Assembly (NCBI RefSeq): GCF_900497595.1
Contig: NZ_UFQO01000001.1
Span: forward strand, 62,001 to 126,000
Direction of reading: 5' to 3'
DNA: 64,000 bases
Origin: Treponema pectinovorum
Lineage (GTDB): Bacteria > Spirochaetota > Spirochaetia > Treponematales > Treponemataceae
Both the position numbers and the translations under genes were made by a program. The notes under the pieces are model-generated. The model ran no database searches and was not told the DNA's origin. It saw only the letters and a list, made by a program, of their open reading frames with translations. Positions within the stretch are counted from its first letter, which is position 1; each line of letters starts with the position of its first letter. This document shows positions 9,389 to 17,889 of the stretch, one piece after another.

Positions 9389-10504
9389 ATGAAGAAAACT
9401 TTCGTTTTATCTGTTGCAGTAATGATGCTTATCGGTACATCAGTATTTGCAAAAGAGTCAACACTTATCGATTTCACAACTCTTGATGCCGACATTTCTA
9501 TAAAGGCGCAGGACAGCGACGTTGAAATCCCTGAAAATAGTCGTACAATTATGGACTACGGTATTGCTGCAGGTGCTACTTTCAATCAGGATCAGAAAGA
9601 TCTCATGAAGACTTCTCTCTATCTTGGCGACTGGGAAGTAAAACTTAATAGTTCAGCTCAGACAGTTCCTGCACTGGCTCAATCTAAGGTTGTTCCAGCA
9701 CCTGTGCGTCAGAGTGCAAAAGTTCCATTTGCTGGAAAAAATGTAATGGGTGTGCGCGTAGTATTCCCTTCTGGTGCATATAATGCAAACGCAAAAATCG
9801 TACCTCCATTTGAAATTCCTGCATACGAACCACTTTCTACTGCAGATGCAAATGGCAATCGTCAGCCACAGACAGATGAAGAAAAAGCATCTGGTCGCAC
9901 TTTGTTTGAAGCAGATTCTGATGACACTCCAGGTTACGGTCTTGTAAAGAACGTAGGAACGCTCAAATCAATCGCAGTTACAACAATGGGTATGAATTTC
10001 CCTCACGGACTTTATGTTATTCTTGGAGATACAGACGGAGTAGTTCGCCGCTATTTCATGGGGTACCTTGGTTTTGACGGTTGGAAAACACTCACTTGGA
10101 ATAATCCTGATTACATTTCTGAAGTTAGAACTCGCGAAATCCGCGTATATCCAATCTATCCAAGAGGACTTCCATTTGTTAAGTTCGCTGGATTCCAGAT
10201 TACACGTGATGCAGCGCATGTTGGAGATGACTTTATTGGATACTTCAAAGATGTAAAAATTATCTACGACAAAGCAGAACTCACTTCTGAAAGGGATATT
10301 GCAGACGAAGATCTTTGGGGAATCATCACAAAGAAAGAAACTGCACGTCAGAATCTTGAGATGAGCCGCTTTGGTAACAAGCAAGTTAACCGCTATCTTG
10401 AAAAAGCTAAGATGGCTACAGAAGAGTCTTTCACTCCTTCACTTGATGAAAATTCATCTTCTAATGCACAGGGCAACGGTGGTCAAGCTGCAAATGCTAG
10501 ATAA
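9389..10504 (+). CDS. flaA: Flagellar filament outer layer (sheath) protein FlaA
   Basis: A 371-aa secreted protein. ATG 9389 has a strong ribosome site (AAGGAGC, 9377-9383) and opens a signal peptide MKKTFVLSVAVMMLIGTSVFA. The mature part contains the FlaA-type segments LIDFTTLDADISIK, VMGVRVVFPSGAYNA, GLYVILGDTDGVVRRYFMG and EIRVYPIYPRGLPFVKFAG. In spirochaetes FlaA coats the FlaB core of the periplasmic flagellum. The C-terminus is Asn/Gln/Ser-rich and probably disordered. It has its own promoter and terminator, so it is a single-gene unit. An in-frame extension to 9278 was rejected because it lacks a ribosome site and would bury the signal peptide. Confidence 0.95.
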   Translation: MKKTFVLSVAVMMLIGTSVFAKESTLIDFTTLDADISIKAQDSDVEIPENSRTIMDYGIAAGATFNQDQKDLMKTSLYLGDWEVKLNSSAQTVPALAQSKVVPAPVRQSAKVPFAGKNVMGVRVVFPSGAYNANAKIVPPFEIPAYEPLSTADANGNRQPQTDEEKASGRTLFEADSDDTPGYGLVKNVGTLKSIAVTTMGMNFPHGLYVILGDTDGVVRRYFMGYLGFDGWKTLTWNNPDYISEVRTREIRVYPIYPRGLPFVKFAGFQITRDAAHVGDDFIGYFKDVKIIYDKAELTSERDIADEDLWGIITKKETARQNLEMSRFGNKQVNRYLEKAKMATEESFTPSLDENSSSNAQGNGGQAANAR

Positions 10505-10530
10505 GTTTTCTAATTAACGGAAACTTCTGA

Positions 10531-10567
10531 AAACCGCTCTAGTTTTAGGCTAGGGTGGTTTTTTTTG
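10531..10567 (+). terminator. Rho-independent terminator of flaA
   Basis: AACCGCTCTAG pairs with CTAGGGTGGTT (one G-U pair) around a short loop and is followed by eight T. It lies 27 nt after the flaA stop. Confidence 0.9.
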
Positions 10568-10607
10568 TTATTTGATTTTATAAAACATTGATGATAGAAT
10601 TTTACAA

Positions 10608-11855
10608 ATGGAAAAAGTAAAAATTTCAATTCCTCATAAAAATGAAATCAAAAAAAAATACGAAAGTTATACCCCCATCCTTTCACAAATAATGCAAAAT
10701 GTAGAAGAAAAGTTGAAAAAGACCATAAAACTTTCTTCTGCGCCCACTTATAAAACAAGAGTAAAATCTTTTAATTCTTATTATAGAAAAATTCTGCGGC
10801 TAAAGGCAGAAGAATTTTCGGAATCAAAAAAATTGATTGCCCTTACAGATATGATGGGAATCAGAATTATCTGTGCCTTTATAGAAGAGTTGCACGAGGT
10901 TGAAGAACAAGTTCGAGAAAATTTCGTGGTAAAGGAAGTTGAATACAAAGGCAGTGGTGAAAATTTTAAGGAATTTGGATATGAATCAACACATATTTTG
11001 ATTTCAATTCCAAGTGACTGTATTCCTCAAAATCTGGATTTAAAAATTCCAGATGATATAGTTTGCGAAATTCAAGTACGCACTATTTTACAAGATGCTT
11101 GGGCAGAAGTTGAGCACGAACTTATATATAAGACAGAGTTTTCTCCATTTGATATGCCTTTGCGAAGAAAACTTGCTTCAATAAATGCAAGTTTGAGCCT
11201 TGCTGATACTATTTTTCAAGAAATCCGCGATTATCAAAAAAAATTGCAATCAGAAACAGCAACGAGAAGAGAAGCCTTTTATAAAAAAGTTGATGAAACA
11301 ACTGCAGAATTTTCTCCTCGCGAAAAGGAAAAAAAGGTTCAAATCGCTCGCGTTAGTCCTTTTTTGCCAGGAACGATAGATGATCTTTTGTTGATGGCAA
11401 TTCATGAACACAATAATGGGCATACGGAAAATGCAATTTCAATCTATACTCAGATTTTAGAATTAAAACCAGAACCCGCTCCTCCTGTAATGGCTGTTGT
11501 ATTTAAGCATCGTGGAATGGCATATTTTGCTTCAAATGAATATGACCATGCATTGAATGATTTTAACACCAGTGTAAAATACGATCCTAAGGGCTTTCGA
11601 GCATATTATTATATAGGAATCGTTTATACCTTAAAAAAAGAATATGAAAAAGCGGTAGAAGCGTTTTCTAAATCCCTTGAAATAAATGAATTTCAGTCGC
11701 ATGCAAGATATAGAAGAGCTGTAGCCTATTTTAAACTGGAAGACGATAATAAGGCTCTTGAAGATTTGTCGGCAGCGGAAGCGATGGGGCTTGAAAATAA
11801 TGATATAAAATCTTTAAAAGAAAAAATCTTAAAAAAATTCGATATTTCAATGTAA
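10608..11855 (+). CDS. RelA/SpoT-domain nucleotide pyrophosphokinase-like protein with TPR repeats
   Basis: A 415-aa protein. Residues about 40-215 form a RelA_SpoT synthetase domain: RVKSFNSYYRK, DMMGIRII near 81-88, and the hallmark EIQVRTILQDAWAEVEHEL at 154-172. This is the fold that makes (p)ppGpp from ATP and GDP/GTP. There is no HD hydrolase domain, so it belongs with the small alarmone synthetases. Residues about 255-405 are four TPR-like helical repeats (for example AVVFKHRGMAYFASNEYDHA and AYYYIGIVYTLKKEYEKAV), likely for protein contacts. A TPR tail on a small synthetase is unusual. It is a single gene between the flaA terminator and the accessory island. Confidence 0.85.
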   Translation: MEKVKISIPHKNEIKKKYESYTPILSQIMQNVEEKLKKTIKLSSAPTYKTRVKSFNSYYRKILRLKAEEFSESKKLIALTDMMGIRIICAFIEELHEVEEQVRENFVVKEVEYKGSGENFKEFGYESTHILISIPSDCIPQNLDLKIPDDIVCEIQVRTILQDAWAEVEHELIYKTEFSPFDMPLRRKLASINASLSLADTIFQEIRDYQKKLQSETATRREAFYKKVDETTAEFSPREKEKKVQIARVSPFLPGTIDDLLLMAIHEHNNGHTENAISIYTQILELKPEPAPPVMAVVFKHRGMAYFASNEYDHALNDFNTSVKYDPKGFRAYYYIGIVYTLKKEYEKAVEAFSKSLEINEFQSHARYRRAVAYFKLEDDNKALEDLSAAEAMGLENNDIKSLKEKILKKFDISM

Positions 11856-11864
11856 AAAAAATAA

Positions 11865-11882
11865 AAAATATATTTTTCTTAT
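11865..11882 (+). repeat. Left copy of 18-nt direct repeat flanking the island
   Basis: AAAATATATTTTTCTTAT occurs here and, exactly, at 30735-30752. The two copies bracket the whole accessory region. They could be attachment-site cores, but no integrase gene lies between them and the sequence is low in complexity, so this is tentative. Confidence 0.4.
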
Positions 11883-12052
11883 GTAAACAGTTTTTTAATA
11901 GTTCGCCACATTTTTTTTGAATTTTTTTCTCATTTTTTGTGTGATTTTGTTAATTTTAACGAATTTTATGATATTCGAGGAGCTTATTAATCAATTTTTT
12001 TTCAGATTTTATAGTTTTTTTATTTTTTTTTATTGTGATTTAAAAAACTTCT

Positions 12053-12080
12053 AGCCTCTTTTATCAGAGGCTCTTTTTTT
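12053..12080 (+). terminator. Rho-independent terminator
   Basis: AGCCTC and GAGGCT form a stem with an 8-nt loop, followed by C and a T-run. It lies about 200 nt after the RelA-TPR gene and just inside the left direct repeat. The sequence between 11883 and 12052 is very AT-rich and shows no gene. Confidence 0.75.
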
Positions 12081-12106
12081 GAGTACTATTTCAAATAGTT
12101 TTTTAC

Positions 12107-12220
12107 TTACGCAGCTTTTTTATTTTTAAGTTTTATCTGAGATAGAACTACATCATCAATGTCAAAATAAACTTCACGAAATTTAGACTTTGCATTTTTT
12201 AGAAATACCCTGTCTATGTA
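12107..12220 (-). pseudogene. Remnant: C-terminal end of an unrecognised gene
   Basis: On the minus strand 37 codons run from just after an in-frame TGA (12221-12223) to TAA at 12107-12109. The peptide contains FLKNAKSKFREVYFDIDDVV and ends KLKNKKAA. It reads like natural protein but has no start codon or ribosome site, so it is probably the tail of a gene deleted when the island formed. I do not recognise the family. Confidence 0.35.
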
Positions 12221-12272
12221 TCAATCACAAAAAAAAGTGGTAAAAAATTCTAAGAAAAAATGATTTTTTTGT

Positions 12273-12305
12273 GGGGGTATCTGGGATAAAATGGGGCTTT
12301 TTGGG
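12273..12305 (+). other. Potential G-quadruplex motif
   Basis: Four G-runs (GGGGG, GGG, GGGG, GGG) are separated by loops of 5, 7 and 6 nt, which fits the usual G3+N1-7 rule. In surrounding DNA this AT-rich it stands out. It lies 13 nt beyond the stop codon of the leftward HTH gene. Confidence 0.45.
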
Positions 12306-12317
12306 TCATTTTTTTTG

Positions 12318-12683
12318 TTAAAAAAGTAGCTCTAACTGGGGTGTTTTTGACTTTCTTTGTTGCTTTGTGGCAAACTTTTCTGGCTCTTTTTTGTCTTCTG
12401 GCGTGTCGATTATAGGACGATTTACCAGCATATTTTTTAGAATATAGTTGAGTACATCCTTTTTGAATGGTTTTATTTCCTGTGCAGTAATCATTCTGGA
12501 GACTGTAGGTTCTGATATATTCAGGACTGCCGCCATTGTCTGTACTGTGAGTTTTTCTGGCACATTAGGAAGCAAATCCACGCCTTTATAGCAATCATTA
12601 AGATACTGTTTTGCTGCTTCTTCATCGATGTAGTTTTCCTGAATAATGCTGTTTTGCATGTTTTTACCTTCTTTTTCTGCCAT
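12318..12683 (-). CDS. HTH-motif protein of the parA/parB island (hypothetical)
   Basis: About 121 aa. The segment LTVQTMAAVLNISEPTVSRMI is a helix-turn-helix resembling those that read a partition or regulatory site. The C-terminus is Lys/Gln-rich and ends PQLELLF. Two starts are possible: ATG 12683, or ATG 12659, which has the better ribosome site (AGAAGG 7 nt upstream). It has the same orientation as parA and parB, and would lie directly behind them if the inserted ICE remnant were removed, so it probably belonged to that operon. Reading further upstream in frame would enter foreign DNA. Confidence 0.5.
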   Translation of the reverse strand: MAEKEGKNMQNSIIQENYIDEEAAKQYLNDCYKGVDLLPNVPEKLTVQTMAAVLNISEPTVSRMITAQEIKPFKKDVLNYILKNMLVNRPIIDTPEDKKEPEKFATKQQRKSKTPQLELLF

Positions 12684-12719
12684 TTTAACATCTCTAAATC
12701 GCGTTATTTGCTTACTGGC

Positions 12720-14538
12720 TGTCTCTATTTGGGATAAGACAAAAGAAAATAGGTCAACACAGCTACTTTTCTCCGATATGTCTACTCCAAAAGGAGATGG
12801 AGAATTTAACATTTATGATGATATTAGAGAAAAACTTATAGCTATGGGAATACCGAAAGAAGAAATCGCCTTTATCCATGAAGCGAATTCAGATAAGCAA
12901 AAGGATGAACTCTTTGCGAAAGTGCGAAAAGGCGAAGTTCGTATCTTAATGGGTTCAACGTAGAAGATGGGAGCCGGAACGAATGTGCAAAATAAACTAA
13001 TCGCAATGCATGATTTAGATGTACCATGGAGACCTGCTGACCTTGAGCAGAGAAGTGGTAGAATTGTTCGCCAAGGCAATGAAAATAAAGAGGTTAATAT
13101 TTATCGTTACATCACTGAGAATACCTTTGATGCGTATCTTTGGCAGACGATAGAGAATAAGCAGAAATTTATTTCACAGATTATGACTTCAAAGACGCCT
13201 GTTCGTGTTGCAGAAGATGTAGATGAAAGTAGTTTGAACTATGCTGAGATTAAAGCACTTGCTACTGGTGATCCAAAGGTAAAAGAAAAGATGGATTTGG
13301 ATAATGAAGTCACGAAACTTAAAATGCTTGAAGAAAACTATAAGTCCAATCGATATAGATTAGAGGATAAGGTTGCAAAGACATATCCTGAAGAAATAGC
13401 AAGAACTGAAAAGCTAATTGAAGCAGTGAAAAAAGATATTAAAAAAGTTGAACCACAGGCAAGTGGTGAAAATAAATTCACTTCTATCTCGATTAATGGC
13501 GAGATAATTCGAGATAAAAAGATAGCTGGAGAAAAGCTCTTAGAAGCGATTAAAGGCGTAAAAATTAATGAAAGTAAGGTCATAGGACAGTACCGAAACA
13601 TGGATTTAGAGGTAAGCTATAACTTCTTTACCAATGAGCATAATTTCACTTTAAAAGGTGCTACAAACCATTCAGGAGACCTTGGTACAAGTGCAGATGG
13701 TAATATTACAAGATTGGATAATTCTATTGATAAAATGCCTGAAAGGTTAAATCGTCTTGAAGAAAAACTCGTTAGCACAAAGGAACAACTGGAAAATGCC
13801 AAAGAAGAATTAAAAAAGCCTTTTGAAAAAGCAGATGAGCTAAAAACTAAGGTATTAAGACTTGCAGAATTAAACAAGCTACTTGATATGGGAGAAGTAG
13901 AAGAAAAAGAAAATCTTAATCCATTACTTGAAGATGTAAAGAGGGCTATTGTAGATTTTTGCAAAAGGGAATATGAAGACGATAGTTATACCTATGAAAA
14001 TTTTAGTAATTTATTTCCTGATATTGCTCATATTGGAATTGCATATACTACTACACCAGATGAAAAGCATGAAATTCAATATGAAATTAGTTTAAAAGAC
14101 TTTACAGCTACTCAATATATCAATGGAGAACCAATTACAAAGATTGATTATCTCAAAGACCTTGGTAGTAAAGAAAAGGCATTGGAATTTCTAAAACAAG
14201 AAATGGAATATGGAGACTTTGGGGAGTTTGTATCTATTGATGATAATGACCTTAAAAAAGCATTAGGTCTTGAAAGAGATGGCGATGGTAATATCTATGA
14301 TCCGCTTGCAAAAGATTTGGACAATGATGGTGTGCCAGATAGATACGATAATGACTTTAGAGATAGTGACTACTTTGAAACTACTTATGATGTAGAGGAT
14401 AACCTTAATACAAAGGCAGAAAGCAAAGATAAGGTATCTGAAAAAGCATCTATCCTGGGGCAGATTAGGTCATATCAGTCAGAAGAAAAACAAACAGAAA
14501 TAAAAGGAAATAAATCTAAAGAGCATGATGAACGTTAA
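12720..14538 (+). pseudogene. SNF2-type ICE helicase, C-terminal fragment with nonsense codon
   Basis: The frame opens with SIWDKTKENRSTQLLFSDMS, which is inside the helicase C-terminal lobe of the very large SNF2-like proteins of Firmicutes ICEs; more than half of the protein is missing. The expected GSTQKMGAGTNVQ box reads GST-stop-KMGAGTNVQ: the Gln codon is TAG at 12961-12963. After it the frame is open to 14538, with the arginine-finger region DLEQRSGRIVRQGN, a coiled coil, and DLDNDGVPDRYDN, which looks like a calcium-binding loop. The C-terminus (SILGQIRSYQSEEK) resembles the tail of the next gene. Any protein made from 12967 would lack the ATPase site. Confidence 0.85.
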
Positions 14539-14591
14539 GGAGCTTATTTCAAGCTCCTTTTCAATTTTAGTAGAAAATATGGAGGAATATT

Positions 14592-15251
14592 ATGAACTAC
14601 AAAGAAATGAGAAATACACTTGAACAAATGGCAAATGAAAATCACGAAGATTTTGCTAAGGCACTAATTAGTTTTGAAAAAGGAATCAATGATAAAGTTG
14701 CCTTGGATAAGTTATATCAGGAGTATATGGATAATGACAGTATGAGTTTACTTAATGATGAGTTTGATTATTTGATTGACGAACTTAGAGAAAATGGACA
14801 AATTAAAGACAGTGCAGCAATTGAAAAAGAAGATAATGATCTGGTGAATATTGTTGGGAATATCGTAGGTGAGGTTGAAACAATTGAAAGAGAAAATAAG
14901 AATGGAGAAGCCTTTAAAGTAGTTAATTTCTCGGTTGTGTCAAAAGATGATGAGGGAAATAAGATTTACACTAATTGCTCAGCTTATGGGGATAAGGGAG
15001 ATATTCCAAAGAACTTTAAGCAGGGAGACTTTGTAAAGCTTTTTGGACAGGTGAGATCATCCATTGACGATAACGGAAATGAACATACTAATGTTAGAAT
15101 ACTATCGTCTAAGCTTTTAAAAGCAAAGGAACAGATGAAGAAGCAAGAAGAAAAGAAAGAATCAGTACTTGGAGCAATAAAGAAATATAAGGCTGAAGAA
15201 AAAGCAAAACCTGTAGAAAAGAAAGAATCTTCAAAGGAAACGGAGAGATAG
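14592..15251 (+). CDS. ICE OB-fold protein (SSB-like), hypothetical
   Basis: A 219-aa protein with a GGAGG ribosome site. Residues about 85-180 (VNIVGNIVGEVETIERENK, VVNFSVVSKDDEGNKIYTNC, GDFVKLFGQVRSS) look like an OB fold of the single-stranded DNA-binding type. The N-terminal 80 residues are helical and acidic. The C-terminus (SVLGAIKKYKAEEK, then Lys/Glu-rich to ER) matches the tail of the upstream helicase fragment. Proteins like this often accompany the SNF2 helicase in Firmicutes ICEs and probably act on transferred single-stranded DNA. The gene is intact, although its mobility partners are broken. Confidence 0.6.
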   Translation: MNYKEMRNTLEQMANENHEDFAKALISFEKGINDKVALDKLYQEYMDNDSMSLLNDEFDYLIDELRENGQIKDSAAIEKEDNDLVNIVGNIVGEVETIERENKNGEAFKVVNFSVVSKDDEGNKIYTNCSAYGDKGDIPKNFKQGDFVKLFGQVRSSIDDNGNEHTNVRILSSKLLKAKEQMKKQEEKKESVLGAIKKYKAEEKAKPVEKKESSKETER

Positions 15252-15257
15252 AATATG

Positions 15258-15290
15258 TCGGTGTGGTCTTAGGGCTACACCGATTTTTTT
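15258..15290 (+). terminator. Rho-independent terminator
   Basis: TCGGTGTGG pairs with CTACACCGA (one G-U pair) and is followed by seven T. It starts 6 nt after the OB-fold gene and isolates it from the restriction-modification module. Confidence 0.9.
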
Positions 15291-15335
15291 ATTGCAAAAT
15301 TAGTTCGAGAAAAAAGAAGATAATACTATTAAAAG

Positions 15336-15359
15336 TTCTATTATTATGCTATAATAGAA
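15336..15359 (+). promoter_or_regulatory. Promoter with operator-like palindrome before the C-protein gene
   Basis: An extended -10 box (TG at 15347-15348, then C, then TATAAT at 15350-15355) lies inside a perfect 9-bp inverted repeat, TTCTATTAT-N6-ATAATAGAA. A repressor bound there would block the promoter. The next gene encodes a small Cro-like protein, so self-regulation of the restriction-modification operon is the likely meaning (inference). Confidence 0.6.
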
Positions 15360-15398
15360 ACGATGTGATATTAAGATGGATAAGACTGGAGGATAATC

Positions 15399-15629
15399 AT
15401 GTCAAAACTAAGCTATAAAAAATTATTTAAGAAATTAATAGATATAGAAATGAAAAATACTGAGCTTATGGAAAAAGCCAAAGTAAGTAAAAGTACATTC
15501 TACAAAATAAAAAATGGCGAAAATGTTACTACTGATGTATTGCTAAGGATATGTGATGTATTGGAATGCGATATTTCGGAAATTGTAGAGTGTGTAAGTA
15601 TTGAAGATGGAGGGAAAACGGGTGTCTAA
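15399..15629 (+). CDS. Cro/C1-type HTH regulator (controller-like protein)
   Basis: A 76-aa protein with ribosome site GGAGG. It is almost entirely an XRE helix-turn-helix: ELMEKAKVSKSTFYKIKNGE, then DVLLRICDVLECDISEI, as in YozG-like regulators. Its end overlaps the start of a methyltransferase remnant by 8 nt, the layout seen when a controller protein sets the expression of a restriction-modification system. The palindrome over its promoter supports this. It appears intact. Confidence 0.8.
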   Translation: MSKLSYKKLFKKLIDIEMKNTELMEKAKVSKSTFYKIKNGENVTTDVLLRICDVLECDISEIVECVSIEDGGKTGV

Positions 15630-15726
15630 GTTTACAGTTATAGATTTATTTTCAGGAGCTGGTGGGCTATCCAAAGGATTTTTAGACGCTGGAAATATAA
15701 ATATATTTAAGAAAATAAATGAATGA
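15622..15726 (+). pseudogene. N-terminal remnant of a second C5-cytosine methyltransferase
   Basis: A GTG start with upstream GGAGG opens a 34-codon frame, beginning MSKFTVIDLFSGAGGLSKGF. DLFSGAGG is motif I (SAM binding) of cytosine-5 methyltransferases. The homology ends after LDAGN and the frame stops at TGA 15724-15726. It looks like the start of a gene whose remainder was removed by an internal deletion; the next methyltransferase begins 9 nt later with its own motif I. Confidence 0.75.
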
Positions 15727-15734
15727 GGTATAGA

Positions 15735-16739
15735 ATGGTAGATAAAAAATTAAAGTTTATTGACCTTTTTGCTGGTATAGGTGGATTTAGATTAGGTTTT
15801 GAAAATGCAGGATGTAAGTGCGTTTTTAGTTCAGAGATAGATGATCATGCTTGTGAAATGTATGAATTAAATTTCGGGGAAAATCCAAGATGTGATATAA
15901 CGCAACTTAATCCAAAGAATATTCCTGATTTTGATATTCTTTGTGCAGGTTTTCCATGTCAAGCATTTTCAATTTGTGGAAAGCAAAAAGGATTTTATGA
16001 TGAAACAAGAGGAACCTTATTTTTTGATATCTGTCGAATTATAGAAGAAAAAAAAACTAAAGCGTTTGTTTTAGAAAATGTGTCAAATCTTGAAAAACAT
16101 GATTAAGGAAGAATGCTTACCGTTATGTTGTCTGTACTATCGGAGTTAGGTTATACAGTTGTTTACAAAGTACTTAATGCTAGAAATTTTGGCGTTCCTC
16201 AAAACAGAGAAAGAATTATTATAGTTGGAAACCTGAATGGTAGAGCTTTTGACTTTACAAAGCTAAAGACGAATACTATTGAAACAATGAAACCATTTTT
16301 AGATAAGGCTGCTGACTTTGAAATACTTCCTAAAGAAAGTTATACAATTCTTGATGATTCGCAAATAAAAAAACAATCAAAATCAGGGTTAATGTTTTGT
16401 GGGTATAGAAATAAAAAAATAAGAACTGTGGGTGTTAGACCAGGTACGGAACACCTATCTAGAGTCCATAAACAGCCTAATAGAATTTATTCATCCTCTG
16501 GAATACATCCTACATTAGCATCTCAAGAATCTAGTGGAAGATATTTTATAAAAGATGGAGATGTAGTAAGAAAGTTAACAATGGATGAGTGTTTTAGATT
16601 CATGGGATTTCCAGAAAATTATAAAAAAACAGGCAGTACTGCAAATCTGTATGCACGTATTGGCAATTCAATTTGTGTGAATATGGTAAAAGCAGTAGCA
16701 GATGAAATTGTAAAACAATTTTTTGTTGGAGGAGAAATG
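15735..16739 (+). pseudogene. C5-cytosine DNA methyltransferase, interrupted by an ochre codon
   Basis: From ATG 15735 the protein shows motif I (FIDLFAGIGGFRLGF), the catalytic loop GFPCQAF and motif VI (VLENVSNL). The expected Lys in NLEKHDKGR is TAA at 16104-16106. The same frame then resumes with QNRERIIIVG (motif VIII), a target-recognition region, and FRFMGFPENY...ARIGNS (motifs IX-X). One base change (AAA to TAA) therefore splits the enzyme between motifs VI and VIII; neither half should be active alone. The frame runs without a stop into the downstream nuclease-like gene, so the intact ancestor may have been a methyltransferase-nuclease fusion. Confidence 0.88.
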
Positions 16740-17855
16740 ATGGAAAGAGAAACAAAATTTTTAGAAGAAAAATATAATGAAGCTGAAAAAATAGGTAACT
16801 TAGATTCGATTGGTTTAATGGAGAATCAGATTGAAATGGTTAAAATTATAGTTGATAAAGAAGAGACATTTAAAGGTGTATTTACTGTTCTATTAACTAG
16901 TTTAGTATATAAAAGCTTACATCCTGAACAGGACGTGAGAAGACATCAAGCAAATATGGAGAATGGATATAGTGGAAGAAGTTTTGATACTAAGTACGTA
17001 ACTCCATTTATGAAACAAAAAAGATTCCTTGGTGCAATGAAAGAGTCTGGTTGGTTAACTAGAAGTCTTGAACAAAATATCCCGTATGAATTAGATTTTC
17101 CAGGGAAAATTCAGAATAAAAATGTAAAGGCGGCATTTTTAAATATTCTTAATGATGTTGAAGTAAATGGAGCAGATCCCGAAAAATATGTGACAGCTAT
17201 AATGGCGTATAGCATTAAATGCAAAAAAGATAAGACAGTGATTCTTGTTAATCCAATAGAAAAGGAAACCTCACTAACAATTAATGAGATTATGAAATCT
17301 TTACATGAGCATTTTTATTTTCAATATAAGAGTCGAGGAGCGTCTATACTTCCTGTCGTTGCATTATATAGTATTTATCAGTGTATTACAGATGAGCTTA
17401 AACGTTTTAATGGAAAAACTTTAGATAAGCTAGCATCTCATAATAGTTGTGATAAGAGTAGTGGAGAGACCGGGGATATTGTTGTTCGAAATGACAATGA
17501 TAATTCTATTTATAAAGTGGTTGAAGTTAAGTTTGAAATACCAGTCAATGCAATTATGATTGAGGATGCTTATAAAAAAATAAGTGAAAAACCTGTACAA
17601 AGATACTATTTGTTAAGTACGGTTGCACCTAGTGAGGATGACCGAGTGGCAATAGGTGAAATGATATGTAAAATCAGAGAAGAACATGGATGTCAAATCA
17701 TAGTGAATGGTGTGTTTCCTCCATTAAAGTATTATTTGAGATTACTTGATAACACAGATATTTTCGTTGAGAAGTATGTAAAGAACTTATCCGAAAACAC
17801 TGAAATTAATTTTGAACATAAAATCGCATGGAACAAGGTTTGCGAACGCAAATAG
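16740..17855 (+). CDS. Putative type II restriction endonuclease (PD-(D/E)XK-like)
   Basis: About 371 aa from ATG 16740, which has a strong site GGAGGAG 5 nt upstream. It is also in frame with the methyltransferase (an open frame from 16113). Near the C-terminal third, GDIVVRNDNDNSIYKVVEVK gives Asp...Glu-x-Lys, the core of PD-(D/E)XK nucleases. The rest matches no family I can name. Location after a methyltransferase supports a restriction role. If active, it would cut unprotected host DNA, because its methyltransferase is broken; it may be silent, inactive, or guarded by another methylase. Confidence 0.6.
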   Translation: MERETKFLEEKYNEAEKIGNLDSIGLMENQIEMVKIIVDKEETFKGVFTVLLTSLVYKSLHPEQDVRRHQANMENGYSGRSFDTKYVTPFMKQKRFLGAMKESGWLTRSLEQNIPYELDFPGKIQNKNVKAAFLNILNDVEVNGADPEKYVTAIMAYSIKCKKDKTVILVNPIEKETSLTINEIMKSLHEHFYFQYKSRGASILPVVALYSIYQCITDELKRFNGKTLDKLASHNSCDKSSGETGDIVVRNDNDNSIYKVVEVKFEIPVNAIMIEDAYKKISEKPVQRYYLLSTVAPSEDDRVAIGEMICKIREEHGCQIIVNGVFPPLKYYLRLLDNTDIFVEKYVKNLSENTEINFEHKIAWNKVCERK

Positions 17856-17889
17856 ACTAAGAAATTATCCTGATATATGAGGTGAATAA

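Noticed and set aside
12646-12963. Continuous frame joining island DNA to the helicase fragment
   Set aside because: The first part (to about 12720) is the reverse strand of the HTH gene region; only the part from about 12720 has helicase homology. It is chance fusion at the junction.
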